Assembly (NCBI GenBank): GCA_965203135.1
Contig: CBDBBO010000003.1
Coordinates: forward strand, 248,001-312,000
Direction of reading: 5' to 3'
Source: CATOSD01 sp965203135
GTDB taxonomy: Bacteria; Chloroflexota; Dehalococcoidia; Lucifugimonadales; CATOSD01
DNA length: 64,000 bases
Position 1 is the first letter of the stretch. Every line of letters begins with the position of its first letter. Shown one piece after another: positions 1-9,164 of this stretch. The notes under the pieces are model-generated. The model searched no databases, was not told where the DNA came from, and saw only the letters and a program-made list of their open reading frames with translations. Both the position numbers and the translations under genes were made by a program.

Positions 1-709
1 AGGCGGGGACTCTCACGTTGTCGAAGAAGATGGTGTTCTTGACGCCGGTGCCCGCGCCGCCCTCGCCTCCGGCGATCAGCAGGTCCATGGGCGTTACGGT
101 GATGCCGGGGCTGTCGGCGGGGATGATGAACCAGCTCAGGTTCTGGTGCCTCTCGCCCTCCGGGTCGGTGCAGGTGATCATCCAGAACTGCTCCGCGCCG
201 TTGGAGCTGCCCACGTAGATCTTCTGGCCGTTTATCACGTACTCGTCGCCGTCGCGGACCGCGCTTATCTTCACGCCGGCCAGGTCGGAGCCTGCGCCGG
301 GTTCGGTCAGAAGCTGCCAGGTGCGAACCTCGCCCTTGAAAATTGGCGGCAGGAAGTGGTCCTTCTGTTCCTCGCTGCCCCAGACCAGGATGCTGGCGCC
401 TCCGAGTCGTCCTCCGCTGTCGTAGTAGGGCGGTACCGAGAGGTCGTACTTGTCCAGCTCCTCCTCGATGACGATGGCGTGATCGATTGTCAGCCCGCCG
501 CCGCCGTATTGCGTCGGCGCGGTGGCCCAGAGCCACCCCTTTTCCCCCATCTTCCTACCGAGCTCCCGGTACTTGAGATAGTCATCATAGGTGGTCTTGG
601 CGGAGTCGGCGGGATTGGCGAGGTCCTTGGGAACGTGCTCTTCGAGCCACTCCCGCACCTCGGTCCTGAACTGTTGCTGCTCATCGGAATACCTGGGTTC
701 GAAATCCAA
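1..709 (-). CDS. acyl-CoA dehydrogenase (3' end outside window)
   Basis: The minus-strand translation starts at a TTG (709) five bases after a strong AGGAGGT ribosome site and stays open to the window edge (236 residues seen). The N-terminal segment beginning LDFEPRYSDEQQQFR and the motif TEPGAGSD in the middle domain are typical of FAD-dependent acyl-CoA dehydrogenases, which introduce the alpha-beta double bond in acyl-CoA thioesters. The catalytic base and C-terminal domain lie beyond the window. It diverges from the hydrolase gene at 905. The substrate cannot be read, but enoyl-CoA hydratases and CoA-transferases downstream suggest acyl-CoA catabolism. The TTG start rests on the ribosome site; no ATG is better placed. 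Confidence 0.9.
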   Translation of the reverse strand, partial: MDFEPRYSDEQQQFRTEVREWLEEHVPKDLANPADSAKTTYDDYLKYRELGRKMGEKGWLWATAPTQYGGGGLTIDHAIVIEEELDKYDLSVPPYYDSGGRLGGASILVWGSEEQKDHFLPPIFKGEVRTWQLLTEPGAGSDLAGVKISAVRDGDEYVINGQKIYVGSSNGAEQFWMITCTDPEGERHQNLSWFIIPADSPGITVTPMDLLIAGGEGGAGTGVKNTIFFDNVRVPA

Positions 710-904
710 GTGCTACCTCCTCAGCGCTGGTGGGCCGCAATTCGACGCTTTGCGATGCGGCCGAGGCCAATTGTATTTCAGGCAGACTTGCTACGCAAGG
801 ACACGTGACAGCCAGCGAGCGGCGCTTCGGCAGCACGGGGTCGACCGCGGGGCGGCGCGCGCTATAGAATGGCGCGGTATGGGAGCACAAGCAGGAGGTG
901 ACAA

Positions 905-1672
905 GTGTCGAAGGCAGACATCAACGGAATCGAGATGCACTACCAGGAGTACGGAGAGGGCGACGCGATCGTGTTCTGCCACGGCGCGGGCGGAAACCTG
1001 CTCAGCTGGTGGCAGCAGATACCCTACTTCTCGCGGAACTATCGCTGCGTCACAATCGACCATCGCGGCTTCGGGCGGTCGCTGGACACCGCCGAAGCGC
1101 CAGGCAGGTCGATGTTCGTGGAGGACCTGCGGGTGCTGCTGGACCACCTGGACATCGACAGCGCCCATCTGGTGGCGCAGTCCATGGGCGGTTGGACGTG
1201 CCTGGGGCTGACGGTGGAACACCCCGACCGGGTGAAGAGCCTGGTGATGGCGGACACGCCGGGCGGCGTCGCAGAGCCGGAGTTGCAGCAAGCATTCACG
1301 GCGTTCCGCGAGGCGCAGGCGGCCACGGAAGAGATCGGCGTCAGGGCGCTGGGCCGGACGTTCCAGGAGCGCAACCCGAACCTGGCGAATCTGTACCTGC
1401 AGATTTCGAGGACGAATCCGCCGCGAGTACCCTTCGGAACCGAGGGCCTGTCGGGCGGGCCGATGGCCGCGGACCTGGCGAAGGTGACGACCCCGACGCT
1501 GTTCATCGTGGGTGAAGACGACGACATAACGCCGCCGCACATAATCGAGATGGCCGCGGGCTACATACCCGGCGCGAAACTGCTTCCGGTGCCTGGCGCG
1601 GGCCACTCCGTCTACTTCGAGCGGCCGGACGTGTTCAACTTCGAGGTCGAGCGCTTCCTGAACGGCCTGTAG
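905..1672 (+). CDS. alpha/beta-fold hydrolase
   Basis: 255 residues starting at GTG 905, directly after AGGAGGTG (893-900). The fold is recognised from the oxyanion-hole motif HGAGG near residue 26, the nucleophile elbow AQSMGG (Ser near residue 94), an acidic residue in VGEDDDITPPH and the catalytic His in GAGHSVYFERP near the C-terminus. No signal peptide, so cytoplasmic. Such proteins include esterases, 3-oxoadipate enol-lactonase-like enzymes and C-C bond hydrolases; the substrate is not determinable. Its neighbours act on acyl-CoA, which fits a hydrolase in the breakdown of an organic acid or ester. Confidence 0.9.
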   Translation: MSKADINGIEMHYQEYGEGDAIVFCHGAGGNLLSWWQQIPYFSRNYRCVTIDHRGFGRSLDTAEAPGRSMFVEDLRVLLDHLDIDSAHLVAQSMGGWTCLGLTVEHPDRVKSLVMADTPGGVAEPELQQAFTAFREAQAATEEIGVRALGRTFQERNPNLANLYLQISRTNPPRVPFGTEGLSGGPMAADLAKVTTPTLFIVGEDDDITPPHIIEMAAGYIPGAKLLPVPGAGHSVYFERPDVFNFEVERFLNGL

Positions 1673-1698
1673 GCGCTAGGTGCGGGCGCTGCCAGACT

Positions 1699-1738
1699 TC
1701 ACCCCCATCCTAACCTTGCCCCATCAAGGGGGAGGGGA
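1699..1738. repeat. REP-like palindromic element, degenerate copy
   Basis: Contains CCCCCATCCTAACCTTGCC followed by ATCAAGGGGGAGGGG. It is the same kind of sequence as the elements near 6006, 11981, 13250 and 38119, with an imperfect stem. It lies between the convergent ends of the hydrolase and enoyl-CoA hydratase genes. Confidence 0.6.
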
Positions 1739-1750
1739 CAATTTGGAGTG

Positions 1751-2530
1751 CTACCTGCCGGTGAAGCTGGGTTGGCGCTTCTCGGCGAAGGCCCGCGGCC
1801 CCTCCTTGGAGTCGTCGGTCGTCCTGAGCAGCCGCCCCAGCGTGGCGTACAGCCGCATCCCATCGCGCAGTCCCTGGTTGACCTTTAGGGATGCCAGCTC
1901 CTTGGTCACGCGGATGGCCAGCGGCGCGTTGCTGGCTATCCTCTCGCAAAGCTGCTGGGCGGCCTCCAGGTGCTTGCCATCCTCGACGACGCGGGAGATA
2001 AGCCCGATGCGCTTGGCCTCCTGCGCGTCGATGAACTCGCCCGTCAGGAGCAGCTCCATCATGCTGGACATGTGGGCGCTGAAGGGCATCACCTGCGCTC
2101 CAAAGCCGTGCAGCAGGTTCCACTTCACCTCAGGGCAGCCGAACTGGGATCGCTCGGTTGCGATGCGGATGTCGCAGGCGAGCGCCAGCTCCAGGCCGCC
2201 CGCGAGGCAGTAGCCGTCGATGGCGGCCACGACTGGCTTGCTGACGCCCTTGACCGACGGACCCAGCGTGCCGTCCTCGCGCTGCGCGGGAACGACCGGC
2301 TCGCCACGGTCGTCGCCGGTCTCCATCGTCTTCAGGTCGGCCCCTGCGGAGAAGGCCCGCCCGCCCGCGCCGGACAGCACGGCGGCGAACACCTCGTCGT
2401 CCGACTCCACCTCTCGCCAGGCGTCGGCGAGTCCGGTCTGCACCTCGCGATTGAGGGCGTTCATCGCCTCCGGCCGATTGATGGTCACGTATGCGACCCT
2501 GCCCCTCTTCTCGTACTCTATCACCGCCAT
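1751..2530 (-). CDS. enoyl-CoA hydratase/isomerase family protein
   Basis: 259 residues, full length for the crotonase family. It opens with the usual strand (MAVIEYEKRGRVAYVTINRP). The oxyanion-hole segment AFSAGADLKTM and the second segment IDGYCLAGGLELALACDIRIA are present, as is the C-terminal RRPSFTGR-like end common in this family. Crotonase enzymes hydrate, isomerise or cleave acyl-CoA thioesters in the cytoplasm. Two CoA-transferases and a second crotonase lie immediately upstream on the same strand, so it is probably the distal gene of that catabolic cluster. Exact reaction not assignable. Confidence 0.92.
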   Translation of the reverse strand: MAVIEYEKRGRVAYVTINRPEAMNALNREVQTGLADAWREVESDDEVFAAVLSGAGGRAFSAGADLKTMETGDDRGEPVVPAQREDGTLGPSVKGVSKPVVAAIDGYCLAGGLELALACDIRIATERSQFGCPEVKWNLLHGFGAQVMPFSAHMSSMMELLLTGEFIDAQEAKRIGLISRVVEDGKHLEAAQQLCERIASNAPLAIRVTKELASLKVNQGLRDGMRLYATLGRLLRTTDDSKEGPRAFAEKRQPSFTGR

Positions 2531-2556
2531 CTTGGCCTCCTGTCAGCTATGGATAA

Positions 2557-3795
2557 TCAGAACGTGGGGAGAATATCCAGCGTAATATCGTGCTCGCGCA
2601 GCCGGTCGATGTGCCGGTCGGAGTATCCGAGCAGCTTACTCAGGACGTAGGCATTGTCCTCCCCGAACGCGGGTGTGCGGCGCAACACTTCTTCAGGCGC
2701 GCCTTCGTACTTCGCCCTGCCGCCCGGAAAGGTCACTTGCGGGTGGCCGTCCAGATTTTCGGCGTAGCGCCAGAAGTAGCCCCGTTCGTTCAGGTGCGAG
2801 TCCGACCCCAGGTCTCTGGCGTTCTGCACCGCGCCCGCGGCCACCCCCGCGGCCTGGAGGGTGGCTGTCACCTCCGACTTTGTGCGTTCTCGCGTCCAGT
2901 CCGCTATTCGCGCGTCGAGTGCGTCCTGGTTGGCGTGGCGGGAGAGCACGTCGCCGAATCGCGGCTCTCGCGCCCAGTCGGGGTCGCCCAGCGCGGTGCG
3001 AAAGGCGTCCCACTCCTTCTCGCCGCCTGCGTCGATGGCAACCCACTCGTCTTCGCCGGCGCAGGGATAGACGCCGTGCGGCGAGCGATACGCATCTCGG
3101 CTTCCCATCCTGCGCCCGTTACGCCCGTTCATCGCGTAGTCCAGAACGACCTCGCCAGAGAGCTGCGCGGCGGATTCCAGGTGGCTCACGGTGACGTGCT
3201 GGCCCTCGCCCGTCCTGGCGCGCTGGTTCAGGCACACCATCGCGGCCATCGCGGCGTACATGCCGCTGAACGGGTCGGGCATGTAGATGGCGGAGCGCAG
3301 CGGAGGGCCGTCTACGTATCCCGTCATCTGTGTCAGCCCCGCGGTGGACTCGATGGTTTCGCCCCAGGAGGCGTACTCGCGGTACGGCCCCTCGCGCCCG
3401 TAGCCTGGCATCGAGATGACGATTATGCCCGGGTTGATCTCCCTGAGCGCGGGGTACTCGAACCCGAAGTTTCGCATCACGCGCAGGCTGTAGTTCTCGA
3501 CGACCAGATCGCTGATTCGCACCAGGTCTCGAAAGACCTCCTTGCCCTCCTCGGAGGCGAGGTTGAGCACCACGCTGCGCTTGTTGCGGTTCAGGTGGTT
3601 GAACCCGGTGTAAGCCACCACCACACGCGGCTTGGAGGAGCCGTTCCGCGGCGTCTCGTCGACCTGTGTCCTGGTGGACGCGAAGGGTCCTTCCACCTTG
3701 ATGGTCTCAGCGCCGAGGTCCGCGAGCACCTGTGTGCCAACCGGCCCGGCGATGTAGTAGGTGAGGTCGAGTATGCGTATCCCATGCAGAAGCAT
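2557..3795 (-). CDS. CaiB/BaiF family CoA-transferase
   Basis: 412 residues from ATG 3795, two bases after the stop of the upstream CoA-transferase, so the pair is translationally close. The start MLLHGIRILDLTYYIAGP and the following VGTQVLADLGAETIKVE are the N-terminal signature of class III CoA-transferases. The motif RNKRSVVLNLASEEG and a final DNAYVLSKLLGYSD are also family-typical. These enzymes move CoA between a carboxylate and a CoA donor, usually as interlocked dimers. Pairing with a second paralog suggests a heteromeric enzyme. An open frame extends upstream to 4716 but only overlaps the neighbour out of frame. Confidence 0.93.
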   Translation of the reverse strand: MLLHGIRILDLTYYIAGPVGTQVLADLGAETIKVEGPFASTRTQVDETPRNGSSKPRVVVAYTGFNHLNRNKRSVVLNLASEEGKEVFRDLVRISDLVVENYSLRVMRNFGFEYPALREINPGIIVISMPGYGREGPYREYASWGETIESTAGLTQMTGYVDGPPLRSAIYMPDPFSGMYAAMAAMVCLNQRARTGEGQHVTVSHLESAAQLSGEVVLDYAMNGRNGRRMGSRDAYRSPHGVYPCAGEDEWVAIDAGGEKEWDAFRTALGDPDWAREPRFGDVLSRHANQDALDARIADWTRERTKSEVTATLQAAGVAAGAVQNARDLGSDSHLNERGYFWRYAENLDGHPQVTFPGGRAKYEGAPEEVLRRTPAFGEDNAYVLSKLLGYSDRHIDRLREHDITLDILPTF

Positions 3796-3797
3796 CT

Positions 3798-5033
3798 TTA
3801 AATCACCCCCGCGCCGCGCAGCGACGCCAACTCGGCCCCGCTCAGGCCGAGCAACTCGGTGTACACTTCGCCGTTGTGTTCTCCCAGGGACGGCGCCCGC
3901 TCCATGTGCATGTGAAGGCCCTCGCCATGCAACGGCAGGCGCGGGAAGGGCAGGGTGGAGCCGTCTGCCTGCTCCAACCGCTGGTAGAAGTCCACGCTCT
4001 GGTGCTGCGGGTCTGTCAGCATCTCCTCCGCGGTGTAGGCCATGCCGCACGGTATGCGGTACTGGCCGAACAGGTCGAAAATCTCGCGCCGCGTCCGCTC
4101 CATGAACCACGGCGCGACGACGGCGTTGAACTCCCGCGCGTGGCGTCCCCGCTCGCCGTAGCCCGTCGCGAACCTGGGGTCCGTCTCCAGTTCCGGCGCG
4201 CCCACCGCCAGCGCGAACATCTCCCACTGGCCCTGCGTCTGCACCGCGACGCCCACGTGACCGTCCTTGCATTCGTAGATCTCGGTGGGGTGGCTGCGAG
4301 GGCCGTCCGATCCCCTGGTCATGGCGGTCCAGCTTCCGGCGCGGACCTGCATATCGCCGGAGCTGGAGTACAGAGAGATTCCCATGCCCACGAAGTGGGC
4401 GGCGGTTTCCATGACGGTCACCTCGATGTTGCGGCCCTCGCCGGTGGCCTGCCGCACGTTCAGCGCCGCGGCGGCGTGAATGGCGGCGTTCAGGCCGGTC
4501 GAATACTGCGCCTGGAACAGACCCGGCTTCACCGGCTCCCTGTCCGGCTCGCCGGTGACGAAAACCCAACCGCCGAATGCGTCCATAACCAACTCGCCGC
4601 CCTTGTAGCGCTTGTAAGGCCCCGAGCGCCCGAAGTTGGTCACGGACGTCACCACCAGCGCCGGGTTGCGTAGCCGCAGCCGTCGACCGTCCAGCGCGTC
4701 GAACAGGGGCGAGCACGGCTCGGAGCTGTCGATCACCACGTCCGCGAGTTCCACCATCCGTCGCGCGAGATCGAGGCCGGTCGGCGTGTGCAGGTCCAAC
4801 GTCACTCCGCGTTTGTTGCGGTTCAGGTACAGGAACGGCGCGCTCCGGTTGGGGTCCGGCACGTCGTTGGCGAATGGGCCTCTGCGCCGCGTGAGGTCGC
4901 CATAGCCTGGCGGTTCGACCTTGATCACGTCCGCGCCGAACGCACCGAGCAGGCAGGCCGCATACGGTCCCGCGATGTCTTGGGAGAGGTCCAGGACGCG
5001 AACGTCGCTCAGACCCGCGGCTGTAGTGACCAT
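3798..5033 (-). CDS. CaiB/BaiF family CoA-transferase
   Basis: 411 residues from ATG 5033, chosen because the family signature SDVRVLDLSQDIAGPYAACLL begins just after it; a longer open frame to 5144 lacks homology. RNKRGVTLDLHTPTG and GPYKRYKGGELVMDAFGG are class III CoA-transferase hallmarks. It precedes a paralog by only a few bases, so the two are probably subunits or successive enzymes activating an organic acid as its CoA thioester. A GTGCCCA-loop-TGGGCAC hairpin lies upstream at 5081-5104. Confidence 0.93.
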   Translation of the reverse strand: MVTTAAGLSDVRVLDLSQDIAGPYAACLLGAFGADVIKVEPPGYGDLTRRRGPFANDVPDPNRSAPFLYLNRNKRGVTLDLHTPTGLDLARRMVELADVVIDSSEPCSPLFDALDGRRLRLRNPALVVTSVTNFGRSGPYKRYKGGELVMDAFGGWVFVTGEPDREPVKPGLFQAQYSTGLNAAIHAAAALNVRQATGEGRNIEVTVMETAAHFVGMGISLYSSSGDMQVRAGSWTAMTRGSDGPRSHPTEIYECKDGHVGVAVQTQGQWEMFALAVGAPELETDPRFATGYGERGRHAREFNAVVAPWFMERTRREIFDLFGQYRIPCGMAYTAEEMLTDPQHQSVDFYQRLEQADGSTLPFPRLPLHGEGLHMHMERAPSLGEHNGEVYTELLGLSGAELASLRGAGVI

Positions 5034-5189
5034 CGCTCTTCGCCTTCGGTTCTCGCGTCCGCTGTCAGGGTCTGACTGCCGTGCCCAAGTGAGAGCGTGG
5101 GCACAGATTGGGGCCGCCTGGGGTCGGGCGCCTACCCGCGGCACATTCTAAGTCGAAAGGGCTACGCGGGCAAGGCGGCGCGGTGTCCC

Positions 5190-5978
5190 CTAGCGGCCCG
5201 TCCAACTGGGCCGGCGCTTCTCGGAGAAGGCCCTTGGCCCCTCCAGGCGGTCGTCGGACGCGGCGGAACGGACGCGCCACTCGTACTCGACGCGCGCGGC
5301 CGTCTCCAGCGGCAGCCCCAGCCCCGCGTAGGCGGCCTGCTTGGTGCCGCGCACAGACAGCGGGGCGCACTCCAGTATCTGCGCCACCCATCTATCGGCT
5401 GCCGCCATCAACTCGTTCGCCGGAACGACCTCGTTGACGAGCCCTATCTGCCTGGCTTCCTCCGCGTCGATGAATCTGCCGGTGAGCAGCATGCCCATCG
5501 CGGTCTTGGTGGGCACCTGGCGCACCAGGCGGTGAAATCCGGTCGGCCCCGCGTCCAAACCCCACCGGGGCTCGGGCAGGCCGAACTGCGCGTGCTCGGC
5601 CGCGACCACTATGTCGCACGCCAGCATCAGCTCGAAACCGCCGGCGAGACAGTAGCCGTTGACCGCGGCGATGACCGGCTTCCACAGGTCGAACCGCGTG
5701 TCTATGCCGCCGAACCCGCCGCGGTTCGCCCATTGGCGATTCTCGCCGCGCCCCTGGTACTGCGCCATGTGCTTGAGGTCGGCGCCCGCGCAAAACGCAC
5801 GCTCGCCCGCGCCGGTCAGCACCGCCACCCACAACTCATCGTCGCCTTGGAAATCGTCCCAGATGCGGGACAGCTCCTCGTTGGCGGGCGGGTGGAGGGC
5901 GTTCATCACCTCGGGCCGGTCGATCGTCACGTAGGCGACGTTGCCTCGTTTCTCGTACCTGGCGAACTGGTAGGCCAT
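5190..5978 (-). CDS. enoyl-CoA hydratase/isomerase family protein
   Basis: 262 residues; crotonase fold. AFCAGADLKHMAQY supplies the first oxyanion-hole amide, and VNGYCLAGGFELMLACDIVVA the second. PEPRWGLDAGPTGFHRL is the region that carries the catalytic acidic residue in classical hydratases. First gene of a same-strand set with the two CoA-transferases and the enoyl-CoA hydratase ending at 1751, though a 156-base gap separates it from the next gene. Its C-terminus (SEKRRPSWTGR) resembles that of the other paralog, suggesting related roles. Confidence 0.92.
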   Translation of the reverse strand: MAYQFARYEKRGNVAYVTIDRPEVMNALHPPANEELSRIWDDFQGDDELWVAVLTGAGERAFCAGADLKHMAQYQGRGENRQWANRGGFGGIDTRFDLWKPVIAAVNGYCLAGGFELMLACDIVVAAEHAQFGLPEPRWGLDAGPTGFHRLVRQVPTKTAMGMLLTGRFIDAEEARQIGLVNEVVPANELMAAADRWVAQILECAPLSVRGTKQAAYAGLGLPLETAARVEYEWRVRSAASDDRLEGPRAFSEKRRPSWTGR

Positions 5979-6005
5979 GTAGTAGGTCCCTTCGGGGCCC
6001 TCACT

Positions 6006-6048
6006 CCCATCCTGACCTTCCCCCTTGATGGGGGAAGGTCAGGATGGG
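6006..6048. repeat. REP-like palindrome, perfect 19-bp stem
   Basis: CCCATCCTGACCTTCCCCC (6006-6024) is the exact reverse complement of 6030-6048, with the loop TTGAT. It lies between two minus-strand genes and is the cleanest copy of the repeat family seen elsewhere in the window. Confidence 0.85.
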
Positions 6049-6109
6049 GGCGGCTTGACGCGGCCACCCCAAGCCCACCGTAGCGAGCCTGGGGCCAGCC
6101 GACTGTTCG

Positions 6110-6154
6110 GGCATGTTCGCCGGGCCGAGCGAAGCCCGGCCCGGCGAACATGCC
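6110..6154. terminator. strong hairpin after the ABC lipoprotein gene
   Basis: A 17-bp perfect stem (6110-6126 with 6138-6154) and an 11-base loop begin four bases after the stop codon of the substrate-binding protein gene. There is no T-run, so it is either a Rho-independent-like stop of unusual form or a 3' stabilising structure. Confidence 0.65.
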
Positions 6155-6158
6155 TCTT

Positions 6159-8033
6159 CTAGTTCTTCCAGATGAATTCCAGGTTGTAGTTCGGGATGAT
6201 TCCCACCGACGGCCCGAGGTGTTCCTCGACGCCGTGCACCCTGTCGTTGTACAGGATGCTGTACTTGGGGTCCCACACCAGCGCCTTCCACACCTGGTCT
6301 ATGGTGTAGCGCTGCAGGTCGTGGAGCAACTCCTGCCGCTTGGCCGGATCCAACTCCGACTGCTGCGCCTGCCACTTGGACTGCCAGGTGTCGTCGCACA
6401 GGTCCTCGTCGCGGTCGCGCGGCCAGACGTAGTTGCGTCCGCCCTCGCAGCCATAGGTGAGCTGTAGCTGCAGGCCCGGGTCCATCTCATAGGTGTAGCT
6501 CCACCAGAACACGCCCGGATGCAGGTAGTTGACGTTCCGCTCGTGCATATTGTCGAAGGTCTTCACTGTTATCTTGAGGTCAGGCAACTCGCCGGACACT
6601 TCGTAGTCCCGAATGAACTGCGCCTGTACCAGGAAGCAACCGTCCGCGTCACCGTGCACGGCGCCCCTGCCGCTGGCCGAGGCGTCGCACTGGAACTCGA
6701 AGCCCGTAGGGAAGCCCGCGGCAGCCAGCAGACGCTTCGCCTCCGCGATGTCGTCGGTCTTGGGCTGTCGGAAGCCCGGAAGCGTCTTCACCTCGTCCTG
6801 AGGCAGCGCGTAGTCGACGAAGAGCGACGACGCCGGCGTGCCATAGTTCCAGTCCCTGCCGTAGCTCTCCGGACCGCCGCCGAAGTGGGTTCCCGACGTC
6901 GTGTCGCGGTCTATGAGCAGGTGGATGGCGCGGCGAACGTTGATGTCGTCGAACGGCGCCTTGGTGATGTCGAACTGTATGCCGATGTTGCCGCAGCACG
7001 CGCCGACATAGGCGTGGCGCTTGATCTCGGGGTTCGTGCTCTGAATGTCGAGCACGTTGCGCGGCATCACCTGCGACGACGCCCACATGTCGAGCTGTCC
7101 GGCGCGGAGGCCGGCAATGGTCGCCGCCTTGTCCGAGATGGCGGTGTAGCGCAGGCCCTCGAGATAGGGCAGGCTCTCGCCCTCGTCGTTGCTACGCCAG
7201 TAGTTGTCGTTGCGCACGTAGTCGTACTTCACCGTCTCGTCGAACACGTCGAGTATGAACGGCCCGATTCCGATCGTGCAGTTGGGCGTGTCCTTCAGGT
7301 CGCCGCACTGGTCCACAAGCTCCTTGGGCACGACCATGTTGCGAATGTCGCCGATGCCGAGAAGGAATCCGCCGTCCACGTTGGCGAGGGTGATCTCGAC
7401 CGTAGTGTCGTCGACCGCCTGCGCGCCCGCCATCGAGCGGAGCACGCTGGAGCGAGGCCAGTTGACCTCGTCCAGGTTGTCTGGGTTCTCCAGTCCCCTC
7501 GACCTGCGCAGCGAGTACGCCACGTCCTCAGCCGTCATCTTGCGCCCATTAACTGGAGCCCTGTCCTGGAAGGAGACGTCGTCGCGTATGGTGAGCGTGA
7601 GCGTCAAGAGATCGCTGGACCACTCCCAGCTTTCGGCTACCTGCGGCCTCGGCTCCAGCGTCAGCGGGTGCAGGTCGACGACACGGTTGCTTACCGGCTG
7701 CCACCAAGTGGTGCAGCACGGCGTCTTGTGGGGGTCGGTGTTCGTCTGGCGTCCCGTGCCCGTGGGCAGCTCGAGGAAGCCGCCGAACTGCGCCTCCATC
7801 ATCATGCCGTCGGCATCCGGCGCCATGGTTGGCGCGGCGGCCGGTGCCGCCGTGGGCTGTGCCTGCGCCGCCGTGGGGGCTGCCGGCACCGGCGTGTCCT
7901 CCGGCTCGTCACTGGCGCACGCGATCGCGAAAATCAGAACAAGAGCACCGGCCAGCATCAGTACTAGAGGGATGGCCAGTCCTCCTCGTGATCGAACTTT
8001 GCCCAAGCTCCGTATGGGATTGGCAGTCGACAT
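6159..8033 (-). CDS. ABC transporter substrate-binding lipoprotein (family 5, peptide/nickel type)
   Basis: 624 residues. An N-terminal hydrophobic stretch ends in a lipobox with Cys39 (FAIAC), followed by a Thr/Pro/Ala-rich linker, as in Chloroflexota lipoproteins. The body has SBP family 5 features: MTAEDVAYSLRRSRG, a GIGPFILDVF segment and the VRRAIHLLIDRD helix. It would capture peptides or other small solutes outside the membrane for the two permeases encoded upstream (8186-10115). No ATPase subunit gene is nearby. A strong hairpin follows the stop. The ligand is not predictable from sequence. Confidence 0.93.
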   Translation of the reverse strand: MSTANPIRSLGKVRSRGGLAIPLVLMLAGALVLIFAIACASDEPEDTPVPAAPTAAQAQPTAAPAAAPTMAPDADGMMMEAQFGGFLELPTGTGRQTNTDPHKTPCCTTWWQPVSNRVVDLHPLTLEPRPQVAESWEWSSDLLTLTLTIRDDVSFQDRAPVNGRKMTAEDVAYSLRRSRGLENPDNLDEVNWPRSSVLRSMAGAQAVDDTTVEITLANVDGGFLLGIGDIRNMVVPKELVDQCGDLKDTPNCTIGIGPFILDVFDETVKYDYVRNDNYWRSNDEGESLPYLEGLRYTAISDKAATIAGLRAGQLDMWASSQVMPRNVLDIQSTNPEIKRHAYVGACCGNIGIQFDITKAPFDDINVRRAIHLLIDRDTTSGTHFGGGPESYGRDWNYGTPASSLFVDYALPQDEVKTLPGFRQPKTDDIAEAKRLLAAAGFPTGFEFQCDASASGRGAVHGDADGCFLVQAQFIRDYEVSGELPDLKITVKTFDNMHERNVNYLHPGVFWWSYTYEMDPGLQLQLTYGCEGGRNYVWPRDRDEDLCDDTWQSKWQAQQSELDPAKRQELLHDLQRYTIDQVWKALVWDPKYSILYNDRVHGVEEHLGPSVGIIPNYNLEFIWKN

Positions 8034-8185
8034 GTTCCACCTCCTGTTAATTCGATGTATCGACAGATGTCTGCGCGCCTGGTTCCGTACGATATGAAAG
8101 GCCCTTCATGCGTACAGCGTGAGCTGCCCTTGGAAGAAACCTCCTTTCACGATTGCTCCGATTCGGCTCGATTTGAGATAGAGGC

Positions 8186-9130
8186 CTACTGCGCCTCGGT
8201 CCGGCTTCCGCGCAGGCGGGGGTCGAGAACGTCCCGAACGCCGTCGCCGAACATATTCATGCTGAACACCACAATGGTTAGAATCACGCCGGGCGCCACG
8301 GCCATCGTCCACTGCTGGCGGAAGAAGTCGCGGCTCTCGAAGGCGAGCATTCCGCCCCACGTGGGGCTGGGCGGCGGCACGCCGTAGCCCAGGAAGCTCA
8401 GGGACGCCTCGGCCAGTATGGCCCAGCCCACCGCGGCGGTGGCGAGCACGAGCGCAGTCGGCGCCACGTTGGGCAGCACGTAGCGTAGCAGAATGCCGCT
8501 CAAAGGTACGCCGACGGCCTTCGCGCCGTCGAAGTACTGGTTCTCCTTGATGGATATGACAGCGCCCCGAACGAGCCGCGACTGCGTGAATGTGTACCTT
8601 ACGGCAAGGATTACGATAACGGTTTGCAGGCTCGGGCCGAGTGCGCCCGCCGCCACCAGCAGGAAGACCAGCGCGGGTATGCTCATGAATGCGTCCACGA
8701 ACCGCTGGAAGTAGCGGTCGAGCCTCCCGCCGACGTAGCCCGACACCATGCCCAGCGCCGTGGCGCCGGTTATGCCGATGCCCACCGACGTCGCGGCGAC
8801 TACCAGTGACACCCTGGCGCCGTGTATGAGGCGGCTCAGAATATCCCGGCCGAAGTTATCAGTTCCCACCCAGTACTTCGTGCTGATGCCCACCAACTCG
8901 TCGCCCAGGTTCGCATAGAGTGGGTGGTAGGGCGCAATCCAGGGAGCAAGGATGGCCACGATTATCACGAACAGCAGCACGATGCCGCCGGCCGCCGCAA
9001 GCGGTTTGTGCCGCCAGGCGCGCCACACGCGGTTGGCCAGGCTGCGCTGCGGCCTGAGACCCTCGGCCAGCAGGCCCTGATCGATGGCTGCCGAGTCTCC
9101 GGCGTCGCCGCGCCTGAAGTTCATTGCCAT
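8186..9130 (-). CDS. ABC transporter permease, DppC/OppC type
   Basis: About 314 residues from ATG 9130 (or ATG 9124, which is better spaced from GGAAGG). It has a long N-terminal cytoplasmic part, a first membrane helix (AAAGGIVLLFVIIVAILAP), the GTDNFGRDILSRLIHGARVS motif and the C-terminal permease signature around GYGVPPPSPTWGGML and RDVLDPRLRGS. These are typical of DppC-like inner-membrane subunits, which form the channel together with the DppB-like protein encoded just upstream. Confidence 0.93.
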   Translation of the reverse strand: MAMNFRRGDAGDSAAIDQGLLAEGLRPQRSLANRVWRAWRHKPLAAAGGIVLLFVIIVAILAPWIAPYHPLYANLGDELVGISTKYWVGTDNFGRDILSRLIHGARVSLVVAATSVGIGITGATALGMVSGYVGGRLDRYFQRFVDAFMSIPALVFLLVAAGALGPSLQTVIVILAVRYTFTQSRLVRGAVISIKENQYFDGAKAVGVPLSGILLRYVLPNVAPTALVLATAAVGWAILAEASLSFLGYGVPPPSPTWGGMLAFESRDFFRQQWTMAVAPGVILTIVVFSMNMFGDGVRDVLDPRLRGSRTEAQ

Positions 9131-9164
9131 AGCCTTCCGTCCTCGCCGTCGACCCTGGCGCGCT

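Noticed and set aside
2557..4716. 719-residue open frame spanning two CoA-transferase genes
   Set aside because: Only the part from ATG 3795 has family signatures; the rest is out of frame with the real upstream CoA-transferase.
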